A stretch of 36,994 nucleotides of DNA from an uncultured Collinsella sp. (GTDB lineage: Bacteria; Actinomycetota; Coriobacteriia; Coriobacteriales; Coriobacteriaceae), in assembly GCA_900544235.1 (NCBI GenBank), contig UQUL01000020.1:1-36994 (forward strand), read 5' to 3'. Shown piece after piece: positions 1-6,572 of this stretch. The notes under the pieces are model-generated. The model did no database searches and was not told the origin of the DNA. It saw nothing but the letters and a program-made list of their open reading frames with translations. How positions within the stretch are numbered: position 1 is the first letter of the stretch; each line of letters begins with the position of its first letter. Made by a program: the position numbers and the translations under genes.

Positions 1-98
1 CGGGTGCCCTACCGGGAGTAGCCCCGACGGTTGACAAAACTATAGGAACACCCAAAAGCTAGTCGTTTGGGACAGTCTTTGGTGGTGAAGCACGGAGA

Positions 99-201
99 CG
101 GCTTTACGAGGGGCCCCAGGTTGGCGCGAGAAAGAGGAGCGAAGCGTACTTGGGTACGCGAGCGACGAATGAACGCCAAGATGGGGTGGCTCGTAAAGTC
201 G
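99..201. repeat. Imperfect long inverted repeat with inner hairpin
   Basis: The 28-base arms 99-126 and 174-201 pair at 22 Watson-Crick and 2 G-U positions. Inside them is a perfect 6-bp hairpin, 144-149 with 154-159 (GCGTAC, loop TTGG). The element lies just downstream of the transporter gene that ends at 208 on the minus strand, so it may mark that transcript's 3' end. There is no clear T-run. I see no gene in the remainder of 1-207; CCCAAA at 51-56 and TTTGGG at 66-71 form a further small inverted repeat. Confidence 0.5.
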
Positions 202-207
202 AACGGG

Positions 208-780
208 CTAGTTGAGCTTCAGGGCCTTCTGGATGGGCAAGTAGAGGGCGCCGACCAGAATGGCGTTAAAGACGGCGGTCATGGCGACGACGGGCAGCAT
301 GGCGGCGGCGAGCTCGCCTACCACGCCGAGCATGGCCATCTTGATGACCATGAAGATGGCGCCGGAGACAAAGGTGGTCAGGAAGGTTGCGACAATGGCG
401 ATGGCGGGCTTGACCTGACCGTTCTTGCCGGCGGCGTTGACGATGCCGGCCATGAGCATGGCGGCGATGCCCTCGGCGGCAAAATCAACGAACGGCGAAG
501 TAGTGGTGATCTGGATCACGGCAGCCGAGATAAGGCCAATGACGAGCGCCTGGCCGATGTTGGGGCGAACGACCAGGATGGTGAGGCAGAAGGCCGAGAT
601 GATGAACTCGGGGCTGATCATGCCACCCGAGATGCCCGAGATGGCCTTGCCGACGGTGAAGTTGAGGATGAAGCCGGCAGCGAGCAGGATGGCGAGCAGG
701 ACGAGGGCGCGGACGTCGAGTTTGCCGCGGTCGGCGGTCTGGACGGTGCGGGGCTGGGCGGCGGTGGTGTTCTGAGACAT
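208..780 (-). CDS. TrpP-like tryptophan transporter (probable tryptophan uptake protein)
   Basis: A 190-residue integral membrane protein with about five or six hydrophobic segments after a short polar N-terminus. The pattern GMISPEF, then VRPNIGQALVIG, then ITTTSPF resembles the TrpP/YhaG family of small tryptophan transporters, which are about 170-190 residues long. The substrate call rests mainly on the upstream leader peptide with three consecutive Trp codons and an attenuator, which fits tryptophan-dependent expression. I chose the ATG at 780 because an AAAGGA ribosome-binding site (about 789-795) precedes it; a start at 810 would put that site inside the coding region. It is the only structural gene of its transcription unit here. 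Another ECF-type small-substrate carrier is the main alternative. Confidence 0.75.
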   Translation of the reverse strand: MSQNTTAAQPRTVQTADRGKLDVRALVLLAILLAAGFILNFTVGKAISGISGGMISPEFIISAFCLTILVVRPNIGQALVIGLISAAVIQITTTSPFVDFAAEGIAAMLMAGIVNAAGKNGQVKPAIAIVATFLTTFVSGAIFMVIKMAMLGVVGELAAAMLPVVAMTAVFNAILVGALYLPIQKALKLN

Positions 781-825
781 GGTGAAAATCCTTTCGGAAT
801 GGGGGTGCAAGAGAAAAGCGGAGGC

Positions 826-955
826 GCGTGATGCGAATGCGATCGGGCTCGAGATAGAAAAAGGCCCCCGGTCGAAACCGGAGGCCTTCCAATCACCTAG
901 AGCGCAAAAACAGGCGTGAGGGACTCACTGTCGACCGATCGTATTCGCATCACGC
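826..955. repeat. 21-bp inverted repeat flanking the trp attenuator
   Basis: Bases 826-846 and 935-955 are inverted copies with one mismatch in 21. The right arm covers leader codons 14-20, directly after the Trp codons. The left arm lies beyond the terminator T-run. In minus-strand RNA the arms could pair and enclose the terminator hairpin, and in DNA they flank an 88-bp segment. Function unknown. Confidence 0.7.
858..888 (-). terminator. Intrinsic terminator (trp attenuator)
   Basis: In minus-strand RNA, AAGGCCTCCGGT (888-877), loop TTCG and ACCGGGGGCCTT (872-861) form a 12-bp stem with one G-U pair, followed by a T-run. It lies between the Trp-rich leader peptide and the transporter gene, where an attenuator is expected. 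A small hairpin GTGAG/CTCAC (928-916) at the leader stop codon precedes it. Confidence 0.85.
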
Positions 956-993
956 CACCACCAGTTGTTGAGAGACTTCATCGTGTTCTTCAT
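925..993 (-). CDS. trp leader peptide (22 aa, three consecutive Trp)
   Basis: A short frame running from ATG at 993 to TGA at 925-927, preceded by a good AAAGGAG ribosome-binding site (about 1002-1009). The peptide is MKNTMKSLNNWWWRDANTIG plus RQ. Codons 11-13 (955-963) are all TGG. Three tandem Trp codons in 22, a good ribosome-binding site, a terminator 37 bases beyond the stop codon and a TrpP-like transporter gene downstream match classical ribosome-mediated attenuation: when charged tRNA-Trp is scarce the ribosome stalls and the terminator is avoided. The CCACCA next to the ribosome-binding site can pair with the TGGTGG of the Trp codons. The peptide itself probably has no function beyond sensing. 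Confidence 0.88.
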   Translation of the reverse strand: MKNTMKSLNNWWWRDANTIGRQ

Positions 994-1051
994 GTTGGTG
1001 GCTCCTTTCGTGATGCCGTGGCGCGGTCGCACCTAGTTGCTGTTGCGCCGC

Positions 1052-1101
1052 ACTATAGCACAGCGAAGTGTGTGCGGGGAAATCTTTTTTAAAAAGATTT
1101 C
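1052..1101 (-). promoter_or_regulatory. Putative promoter region with AT-rich palindrome
   Basis: A minus-strand TATAGT (1057-1052) is a possible -10 for the trp leader transcript, but no good -35 is visible. Upstream, 1079-1101 is a perfect 11-bp inverted repeat around one T (GAAATCTTTTT and AAAAAGATTTC). It is centred about 45 bases before the expected start, where an activator site or UP-like element would sit. Confidence 0.4.
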
Positions 1102-1122
1102 AGGTGGGTTTCCCGCCGGTCA

Positions 1123-1173
1123 AAAGAGCGGGCTGAGCGGGCGAGGCTGCCATTGCTGCCTTGTCCGCTCAGC
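1123..1173 (-). terminator. Putative terminator of the C69 dipeptidase gene
   Basis: Arms 1165-1173 and 1132-1140 (GCTGAGCGG and CCGCTCAGC on the minus strand) give a 9-bp stem with a 24-base loop. A TTTT tract at 1126-1123 follows after five bases. It sits just past the dipeptidase stop codon. The long loop and offset T-run lower confidence. Confidence 0.5.
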
Positions 1174-1180
1174 TAAGACG

Positions 1181-3130
1181 TTACTCCTTATTGCGACGGT
1201 AGAGGAAGTAACCGCCCGCGGAGATGACGGCAACGCCAGCGATGGCGAATGCGGCCACCATGCGGCCATCAAAACGATCACCGGTGGTGGGCAGGCCGCC
1301 CTTGGTGTTCGTCTTGTTGGTGGTTACCGTGGTCGTGGTGTCCGACTTGCCAGGCTTCTCGGGCTTGGTGGTGGGCTGCTCGGGCTTAGCGGGCTGCTCG
1401 GGGGTACCGGGCTGCTCAGGAGTACCGGGCTGCTCAGGAGTACCAGGCTGATCCGGGGTTACCGGGTCGGTGGCAAGAGCGTCCTTGGCGTAGGTGATGG
1501 ACACCTTGAGGCCGTTGATCTCGGTGTTCAGGTCGCTCGGGGTGAAGGGCTGGTCGAAGTTTTCGGCCTTCTGATAGGCGCGCATCTCCTGGAGCAGGGC
1601 CTTGCACTTCTTGTAGGTGTTCTCGGTAGCAGCCTTGCCGGCCTTGTTGGCCAGGGCAGTGCGGCCCTCGGTGGTCGTCTCGGCTAGCATGGCGGCGTCA
1701 ACTTCCTTGTTCTGCTCGATGAGCTCGTTCTGGAGCGCATCGAGGTAGGCACGGACGCTGATACCAAGGGTGTCAGGGTTCTCAAAGCAGAGCGAGCTGA
1801 TGTCCATGAGGACGTAGTTGATTGAGTTCTCGGGCTCCTCGTTGTACACGACGTCAGTCTGTTTGCAGTGATCGAAGGAGACGGTCTGATCGCTGAAGTA
1901 CGGGCTGACCTCAGTTATCAGAGCGGAGTACAACGGGATGGCGACGGAGTACGCGGCGCGGGAGAGCATTTCCCACTGGATGGTAGCGACTTCGGGGTCA
2001 TACCCGCGACGAATCTGGAAGAGGTTGATCTCGGTGTTGCGCTCGCTGCCGATGCAATAAACACCATCAGTGTTCGCGTTGAGGCCAGGGACGTTCTCGC
2101 CGCGGTTGCCAAAGGCACGAATCAGCTCAAAGGTGCTCCAGCCAGACTTGCCAGGCCTGAAGAACAGGGGCTGGATTTCGCTGACCATGGCTCCCTTTTG
2201 GTCAGGTTTTCCATCCTTCTTTACTGTGATAATGTCGTAATCTGTGCCTTCGGTCAGCTGACTACCAAAATAATCGCGGCCTTGCACATAGCGGGACCAC
2301 TGGTTTACGCCGGAATCGGCGAGGCTTTCGCCATACGTTTGGGCGACATCGAATTTGCCGTCAGCGGAGTATTTGGCGAAGCCCTTCTCCACGGGCATGG
2401 ACTCGATGCCCTCGGAGTGTAGGCAGTTCTCGGGGTCATCAAGGTCGACATCGTAGTTGAGGCTCCCGATATTAGGGTTGAGCGACGCGACGTCGTCAGC
2501 GAGCTTCATGGCGATCCACTGATGGGCGGAAAGTGTGGCGAACAGCCAGGTCTCGTTGTTGTCGGCGATGATGATCTGGTCGTTGGTGCAGACGCCTTGA
2601 TCATCGATCAGTCTGCCGAGAAGCTCGACGCCCTCGCGGGCCGTGGCGCTCTCGCCCAGGATGATGCTGCCGTAACTGTACTCGCCCAGACCCACTTTCT
2701 CATCGATGTGGTCTGCTGCATCGGCCTCCTCGTTATAGGAAGTGCTTAGCGTGGCAGAGCAGGAGACGCCCTTCTCGTTGATTCCGGCCTCGGAATAGGC
2801 GTCGGTGCGACCCATCCAGTTGGAGGGGTGGTCGCGTACATAGCTGTAACGATAGGTAGGCTTGTTCGAAGTGTATTCAAAAGCAGATTCAATCGAGCTG
2901 TACTTAAAGTCAGGTTCGTGGGCAGGTTCGATGCCGTAGTGCTTAAGATAGCGCTTGTCAAAGTCCTCGGCGCGGCCGTAGTACGTATTGCCGTCGGCCG
3001 TATAGTTTTTGCCCATGTACATCTGCGTGCAGGCGAGCGCAGATGTCGGCATGGACATGATGGTTGCAGCTCCAAAGGCGAGGCCTATGCCTAGCTTCTT
3101 GAGCGCGTTGACGGGGTGAGTTTTCCTCAT
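1181..3130 (-). CDS. C69-family dipeptidase, secreted and LPxTG-anchored
   Basis: A 649-residue protein. Residues 1-33 form a signal peptide (basic start, hydrophobic core, ending in ALA), so cleavage would expose Cys34 (CTQMYMG), the expected N-terminal nucleophile of the Ntn-hydrolase PepD/C69 family. The catalytic domain covers roughly 34-480. A helical stretch follows, then a Pro-rich PEQPGT spacer, then LPTTG, a hydrophobic segment and RRNKE, a typical sortase signal. I infer an enzyme attached to the cell wall that cleaves short peptides outside the cell. The start at 3130 has GGGAGG just upstream. A 5' untranslated hairpin (3150-3173) precedes it. No sortase gene is in the window. The exact peptide specificity cannot be told from sequence. 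Confidence 0.88.
   Translation of the reverse strand: MRKTHPVNALKKLGIGLAFGAATIMSMPTSALACTQMYMGKNYTADGNTYYGRAEDFDKRYLKHYGIEPAHEPDFKYSSIESAFEYTSNKPTYRYSYVRDHPSNWMGRTDAYSEAGINEKGVSCSATLSTSYNEEADAADHIDEKVGLGEYSYGSIILGESATAREGVELLGRLIDDQGVCTNDQIIIADNNETWLFATLSAHQWIAMKLADDVASLNPNIGSLNYDVDLDDPENCLHSEGIESMPVEKGFAKYSADGKFDVAQTYGESLADSGVNQWSRYVQGRDYFGSQLTEGTDYDIITVKKDGKPDQKGAMVSEIQPLFFRPGKSGWSTFELIRAFGNRGENVPGLNANTDGVYCIGSERNTEINLFQIRRGYDPEVATIQWEMLSRAAYSVAIPLYSALITEVSPYFSDQTVSFDHCKQTDVVYNEEPENSINYVLMDISSLCFENPDTLGISVRAYLDALQNELIEQNKEVDAAMLAETTTEGRTALANKAGKAATENTYKKCKALLQEMRAYQKAENFDQPFTPSDLNTEINGLKVSITYAKDALATDPVTPDQPGTPEQPGTPEQPGTPEQPAKPEQPTTKPEKPGKSDTTTTVTTNKTNTKGGLPTTGDRFDGRMVAAFAIAGVAVISAGGYFLYRRNKE
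1390..1461 (-). repeat. 18-bp tandem repeat coding for the PEQPGT spacer
   Basis: Units 1390-1407, 1408-1425 and 1426-1443 are nearly identical; 1444-1461 is a degenerate fourth. They encode six-residue PEQPGT-like units in the wall-spanning stalk of the dipeptidase. Repeats of this kind can change copy number by slippage. Confidence 0.85.
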
Positions 3131-3149
3131 TTTCCCTCCCAGCGTGCGA

Positions 3150-3173
3150 AAGCCCTCTGTCGCCAGAGGGCTT
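3150..3173 (-). other. Stem-loop in the dipeptidase 5' leader
   Basis: AAGCCCTCTG and CAGAGGGCTT (3150-3159, 3164-3173) form a perfect 10-bp stem with a 4-base loop, 10 bases before the Shine-Dalgarno sequence. No T-run follows on the minus strand, so it is more likely a leader structure than a terminator. The rest of 3174-3360 is AT-richer, and I see no gene or convincing promoter in it. Confidence 0.55.
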
Positions 3174-3360
3174 CAGCCAATAAAGACACCCCATTAGCGT
3201 AACGAACTGGAAACAATATTCATCTATGAAAGACACTTACTCGATAAGCGTGATGAAATATGCGACGAGCGGTTAATTGTACTCAGTTTGTAGCTTTACT
3301 TTAATAAAGACGCCCTGTAATTACTGTAGCCGAATAAAGTAGCTGGGAATGCCTGAAATG

Positions 3361-3400
3361 AAAATCCCCCGCTGTTTGGCAAATGCATAAACAGCAGGGG
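3361..3400 (-). terminator. Intrinsic terminator after the lipid kinase operon
   Basis: In minus-strand RNA, CCCCTGCTGTTT (3400-3389) pairs with AAACAGCGGGGG (3377-3366) with one G-U pair, followed by ATTTTC. It lies 36 bases past the stop codon of the 30-residue frame at 3437. Confidence 0.8.
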
Positions 3401-3436
3401 AGACGATAATTGGATGAATATCATACCAATGTGGAA

Positions 3437-3529
3437 TTACTTCTTCCGGCGGTGGATCACGTTGATCGCATAGCCGACGAGCATGGCCAAAACGATGATG
3501 ATAAAGCCGAGCAGGGGATTGTCGTTCAT
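3437..3529 (-). CDS. Small membrane protein, 30 aa
   Basis: The frame starts at ATG 3529 and ends at TAA 3437-3439. It encodes MNDNPLLG, a hydrophobic stretch FIIIVLAMLVGYAINVI, and a basic end HRRKK: one transmembrane helix with a positively charged tail that probably faces the cytoplasm. An AGGAGG ribosome-binding site overlaps the stop codon of the lipid kinase gene (TAGGAGG), 9 bases apart, which suggests translational coupling. The frame is followed directly by a terminator. I do not recognise a family. A partner or anchor of the kinase is only inference from position. Confidence 0.7.
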   Translation of the reverse strand: MNDNPLLGFIIIVLAMLVGYAINVIHRRKK

Positions 3530-3538
3530 AGGGTCCTC

Positions 3539-4456
3539 CTATTTTCCGAGCGGGGAGAATTCGTCGACGATGAGGTCGAGGCATTGCGGAAGCGCGCGGG
3601 CTCCAAAGACGCCCGAATTGCTGGAGATAATCTCGCCATCGAACTGCATGCCCAGCGACGGGGTGCAGGTGATCTTGGCTTCCTTGGTCTGGATGATCTT
3701 GAACTGCGGGCGGCCGAGTACCTTGCCGGCGGGGTCGAGTGCGGCGGTGATCACAGTCGGTAGAAGCTGCACAGTTTTTACGGGTTCGATGACCGCAATG
3801 TCGACCATGCCATCGTTCATACGGCAGTCGGGGAACAGGTTGATGTCGTTTTGGATGACCGAGGTGTTGCCGGCCATGCAGCAGATGCCGTCGAGCTCCT
3901 CGACAATGCCGTCATGCTCAATCGTAAAGTGCGCCACCGTGGGATTGGGCGTGGCGAGCGCGGAGAGGAAGTAGGCGATCTCGCCGATGTCGTTTTTGGT
4001 GGGGGCGGCCTTCATCATGATCTCGGCGTCGAAGCCCGAGCCGGCGATGATGATGAAGCCGTGGCGCTTCTCGTTGCCGTTCTCGTCGAGCCAAAAGAGC
4101 TCGCCCATGTCCACTTTGACCGTGCGACCGGCGCGGCAAGCCTTGGCAAGCGCCGCCGCCTCGGGGGCATTACCGATGTTGTTGAAGAACAGGCAGGCCG
4201 TACCGGAGGGGAAGACGAGCGTGGGGACACCGCATCCGCGCATCTGGTCGAGCACGTTGGAGACGGTGCCGTCGCCGCCCGAGACCACCACGCGATCGAA
4301 TTCGCGCACGTCTGCCACGGCGTCCTCGGGCTCCATGCCATCGCCGATAAAGCGCATCACGACCTCGTCGCCGCCCTGCGCGAGGGCGTGCGTAAATGCG
4401 TAGATTTCATCTGAGCTGGGGCCCGATGCCGGGTTGTGGATGATAAGGCAGCGCAT
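3539..4456 (-). CDS. Diacylglycerol kinase-type lipid kinase (DagK/YegS family)
   Basis: A 305-residue protein with the diacylglycerol kinase catalytic domain. The nucleotide-binding SGGDGTVSNV motif is at residues 59-68, and FPSGTA, a variant of the PxGTxND loop, follows near residue 80. A C-terminal domain contains MNDGMVDIAVIEP and QFDGE. The family phosphorylates diacylglycerol or related lipids with ATP, feeding lipid head groups back into phospholipid synthesis. The missing ND after the GT is a departure from the common loop. The start at 4456 has only a weak GGGAACG site. It is probably cotranscribed with the 30-aa membrane protein, ending at the hairpin at 3361-3400. The substrate (diacylglycerol, sphingoid base or undecaprenol) cannot be settled here. 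Confidence 0.85.
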   Translation of the reverse strand: MRCLIIHNPASGPSSDEIYAFTHALAQGGDEVVMRFIGDGMEPEDAVADVREFDRVVVSGGDGTVSNVLDQMRGCGVPTLVFPSGTACLFFNNIGNAPEAAALAKACRAGRTVKVDMGELFWLDENGNEKRHGFIIIAGSGFDAEIMMKAAPTKNDIGEIAYFLSALATPNPTVAHFTIEHDGIVEELDGICCMAGNTSVIQNDINLFPDCRMNDGMVDIAVIEPVKTVQLLPTVITAALDPAGKVLGRPQFKIIQTKEAKITCTPSLGMQFDGEIISSNSGVFGARALPQCLDLIVDEFSPLGK

Positions 4457-4554
4457 ACTTACGTTCCCGTTCTGTGACTAACCGAGTATAGTTGTAAGGC
4501 AATGCCGATATCCTACCCGTGTTTTTCGGGCCTAACCTTATTCGATGGGTTGAT

Positions 4555-5688
4555 ATGTACATTTCCACACATCAGGCTCTACTCGACTTTTGCCAGCGCG
4601 CCCGTAAGTTCGACGCGATTGCCGTCGATACCGAGTTTTTGCGCGAGCGCACGTTCCATCCGCGTCTGTGCTTGGTTCAGATTGCCACCCCTGCCGAGAG
4701 CGTCGCGGTCGATCCCCTGGTAATCGACGACCTCTCGCCGCTGGCCGAGCTTATGGCCGACGAGAGCGTGACCAAGGTCTTCCACGCCTGCTCGCAGGAT
4801 ATGGAGGTCATGCTCCATACCGTGGGCGTGCTGCCACGACCGATTTTCGATACGCAGGTCGCCGCCGCCTTTTTGGGCGAGCGCCAGCAGGTTTCGTACG
4901 GCGCACTCGTGCAGACGTTTTGCGGCGTCTCGCTGCCCAAGACCGAGTCGCTGACCGACTGGTCGCGTCGCCCGCTGACCGATAAGCAGATTGAGTACGC
5001 GATCGATGACGTCAAGTACCTGATCGTCGCCTATACCGAGATGATGAGCCGCCTGCGCGAGCTGGGCCGTGTGGACTGGGTGCTCGACGAGCTGCGCCCG
5101 CTGGCTGACGAGTCGCACTATCGCGCCGATCGCCACGAGGCGTTCCGCAAGGTCAAACGCATCAATTCGTGCAGCCGTCACCAGTTGGGCATCGCGCGCG
5201 AGCTCGCCGCCTGGCGCGAGGACCGCGCCGAGCGGCGCAACATCCCACGCAAGTGGGTCATGTCCGACGACACGCTGCTAGCGCTCGTTAAGCGCAATCC
5301 CGTGCGCGTTGAGGAGTTCCGTAGCATTCGCGGTACCGATCAATTGGGGGAGCGCGACGTGGACGGTGCGCTCATGGCCATCAAGCGCGGTGCGAGCTGT
5401 CCGCACGATCGCCTGCCGCTCTTGGTGCGCGGACATCGTCAGATTTCGCCGGAGCTGGAGAGCGTGACTGACCTTATGTATGCGCTTATCCGCCTGGTTG
5501 CCGAGCGCTCAGGCGTTGCGACCTCGGTCATTGCCTCGCGCGATGACCTGGCCGACTACATTGAGCATCCCGAGCAGAGCCGCCTGCGCGAAGGTTGGCG
5601 CTTTGAGCTTGTGGGCTCGCGCCTGGACGATCTGCTTTCCGGCAATATGGGGTTGACGGTGAAGGACGGCAAAATCGAGCTCCTGTAG
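4555..5688 (+). CDS. rnd: Ribonuclease D
   Basis: A 3'-5' exoribonuclease of 377 residues, close to the 375 of E. coli RNase D, which trims tRNA precursors and other structured RNAs. The DEDD exonuclease domain is clear: DTEF near residue 25, ACSQDMEVM near 80, and YAIDDVKYL near 145 with the Tyr that marks the DEDDy subgroup. An HRDC-like region follows from about residue 205. I prefer the ATG at 4555 over the in-frame GTG at 4519, because homology begins at MYISTHQ and the family length then fits. Neither start has a strong ribosome-binding site. It diverges from the lipid kinase gene across about 100 bases. Confidence 0.9.
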   Translation: MYISTHQALLDFCQRARKFDAIAVDTEFLRERTFHPRLCLVQIATPAESVAVDPLVIDDLSPLAELMADESVTKVFHACSQDMEVMLHTVGVLPRPIFDTQVAAAFLGERQQVSYGALVQTFCGVSLPKTESLTDWSRRPLTDKQIEYAIDDVKYLIVAYTEMMSRLRELGRVDWVLDELRPLADESHYRADRHEAFRKVKRINSCSRHQLGIARELAAWREDRAERRNIPRKWVMSDDTLLALVKRNPVRVEEFRSIRGTDQLGERDVDGALMAIKRGASCPHDRLPLLVRGHRQISPELESVTDLMYALIRLVAERSGVATSVIASRDDLADYIEHPEQSRLREGWRFELVGSRLDDLLSGNMGLTVKDGKIELL

Positions 5689-5752
5689 GGAAGCCTAGCC
5701 GGTTGAGTGGGTAAAATGCCTCCAACGTGTAACTCGACTCGGAGGAATTCGC

Positions 5753-6457
5753 ATGCCTTATTACTATGGATACGGCTTTGGCATCGACCCGCTGTACCTG
5801 CTGGTTGTTCTTGTCTGCACGGTGCTTGGCCTTGCCGCACAGAACTATATCAACTCGACGTACAAAACCTGGTCCAAGGTTCGCTCGGACGGCGATACGG
5901 GTGCCACAGTCGCTCGCCGCATGCTCGATGCCAACGGTTGTAGCGCCGTGGGTATCAAGGGTGTCGCTGGCGAGCTCACCGACCATTACAACCCGCAGGA
6001 CAACAACCTGTATCTGTCGGATGCCAACCGTTCGGGCGGTTCGGTCGCAAGCGTTGCCGTCGCCTGCCACGAGGCGGGCCATGCCGCCCAGCGTCAAAGC
6101 GGCTATGCCATGATGAAAGTGCGTACCGCCCTCGTGCCGGTCGTCAACTTTACCCAGAACACCTGGACCATCGTGTTACTCTTGGGCCTGTTTATGAACA
6201 TTGCCGGGCTCACGACCCTCGCGTTGATCTTCTTCTCGTTTAGTGTGCTGTTCCAACTCGTTACGTTGCCTGTCGAGATTGACGCCAGCCGACGTGCTGT
6301 GGCGTACATCGAGCAGTCGGGCATGAGCTCCAAGCAGGTCAACGGCGCCAAGAAGGTACTGACGGCAGCCGCGCTTACCTATGTGGCTGCAGCGCTCACT
6401 TCGATCATTCAGTTGCTCTACCTTATGGCTCGCTACAACAGAAACTCCAACCGATAA
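5753..6457 (+). CDS. Membrane zinc metallopeptidase, YugP family
   Basis: A 234-residue membrane protein. One N-terminal transmembrane helix (about 12-30) is followed by a soluble stretch and the zinc motif HEAGH at 106-110. Two hydrophobic segments (about 128-170), the VEIDAS motif that supplies a further conserved acidic residue, and a C-terminal helix follow. This is the layout of the YugP/neutral zinc metallopeptidase 2 family, whose substrates are largely unknown; a role in membrane protein quality control is inference. The start at 5753 is set by GGAGG seven bases upstream. The gene is 64 bases after rnd. Confidence 0.88.
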   Translation: MPYYYGYGFGIDPLYLLVVLVCTVLGLAAQNYINSTYKTWSKVRSDGDTGATVARRMLDANGCSAVGIKGVAGELTDHYNPQDNNLYLSDANRSGGSVASVAVACHEAGHAAQRQSGYAMMKVRTALVPVVNFTQNTWTIVLLLGLFMNIAGLTTLALIFFSFSVLFQLVTLPVEIDASRRAVAYIEQSGMSSKQVNGAKKVLTAAALTYVAAALTSIIQLLYLMARYNRNSNR

Positions 6458-6473
6458 CAAATGGGACAGGCAG

Positions 6474-6503
6474 GCGCCGCGGGGATTCGTGTCCTCGCGG
6501 CGC
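6474..6503 (+). terminator. GC-rich hairpin after the YugP-family gene
   Basis: GCGCCGCG (6474-6481) and CGCGGCGC (6496-6503) form a perfect 8-bp stem with a 14-base loop, 17 bases past the stop codon. No T-run follows, so termination is uncertain. Confidence 0.4.
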
Positions 6504-6572
6504 TGTACTATGTGTTGGACTTAATTTCGCACGGGGCCGGAGCCTCTGTGCTCGATAACGAAAGGAGGCTGC

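Noticed and set aside
31..46. TTGACA followed by TATAGG near the left end as a promoter
   Set aside because: Only four bases separate the two hexamers, so they cannot work together.
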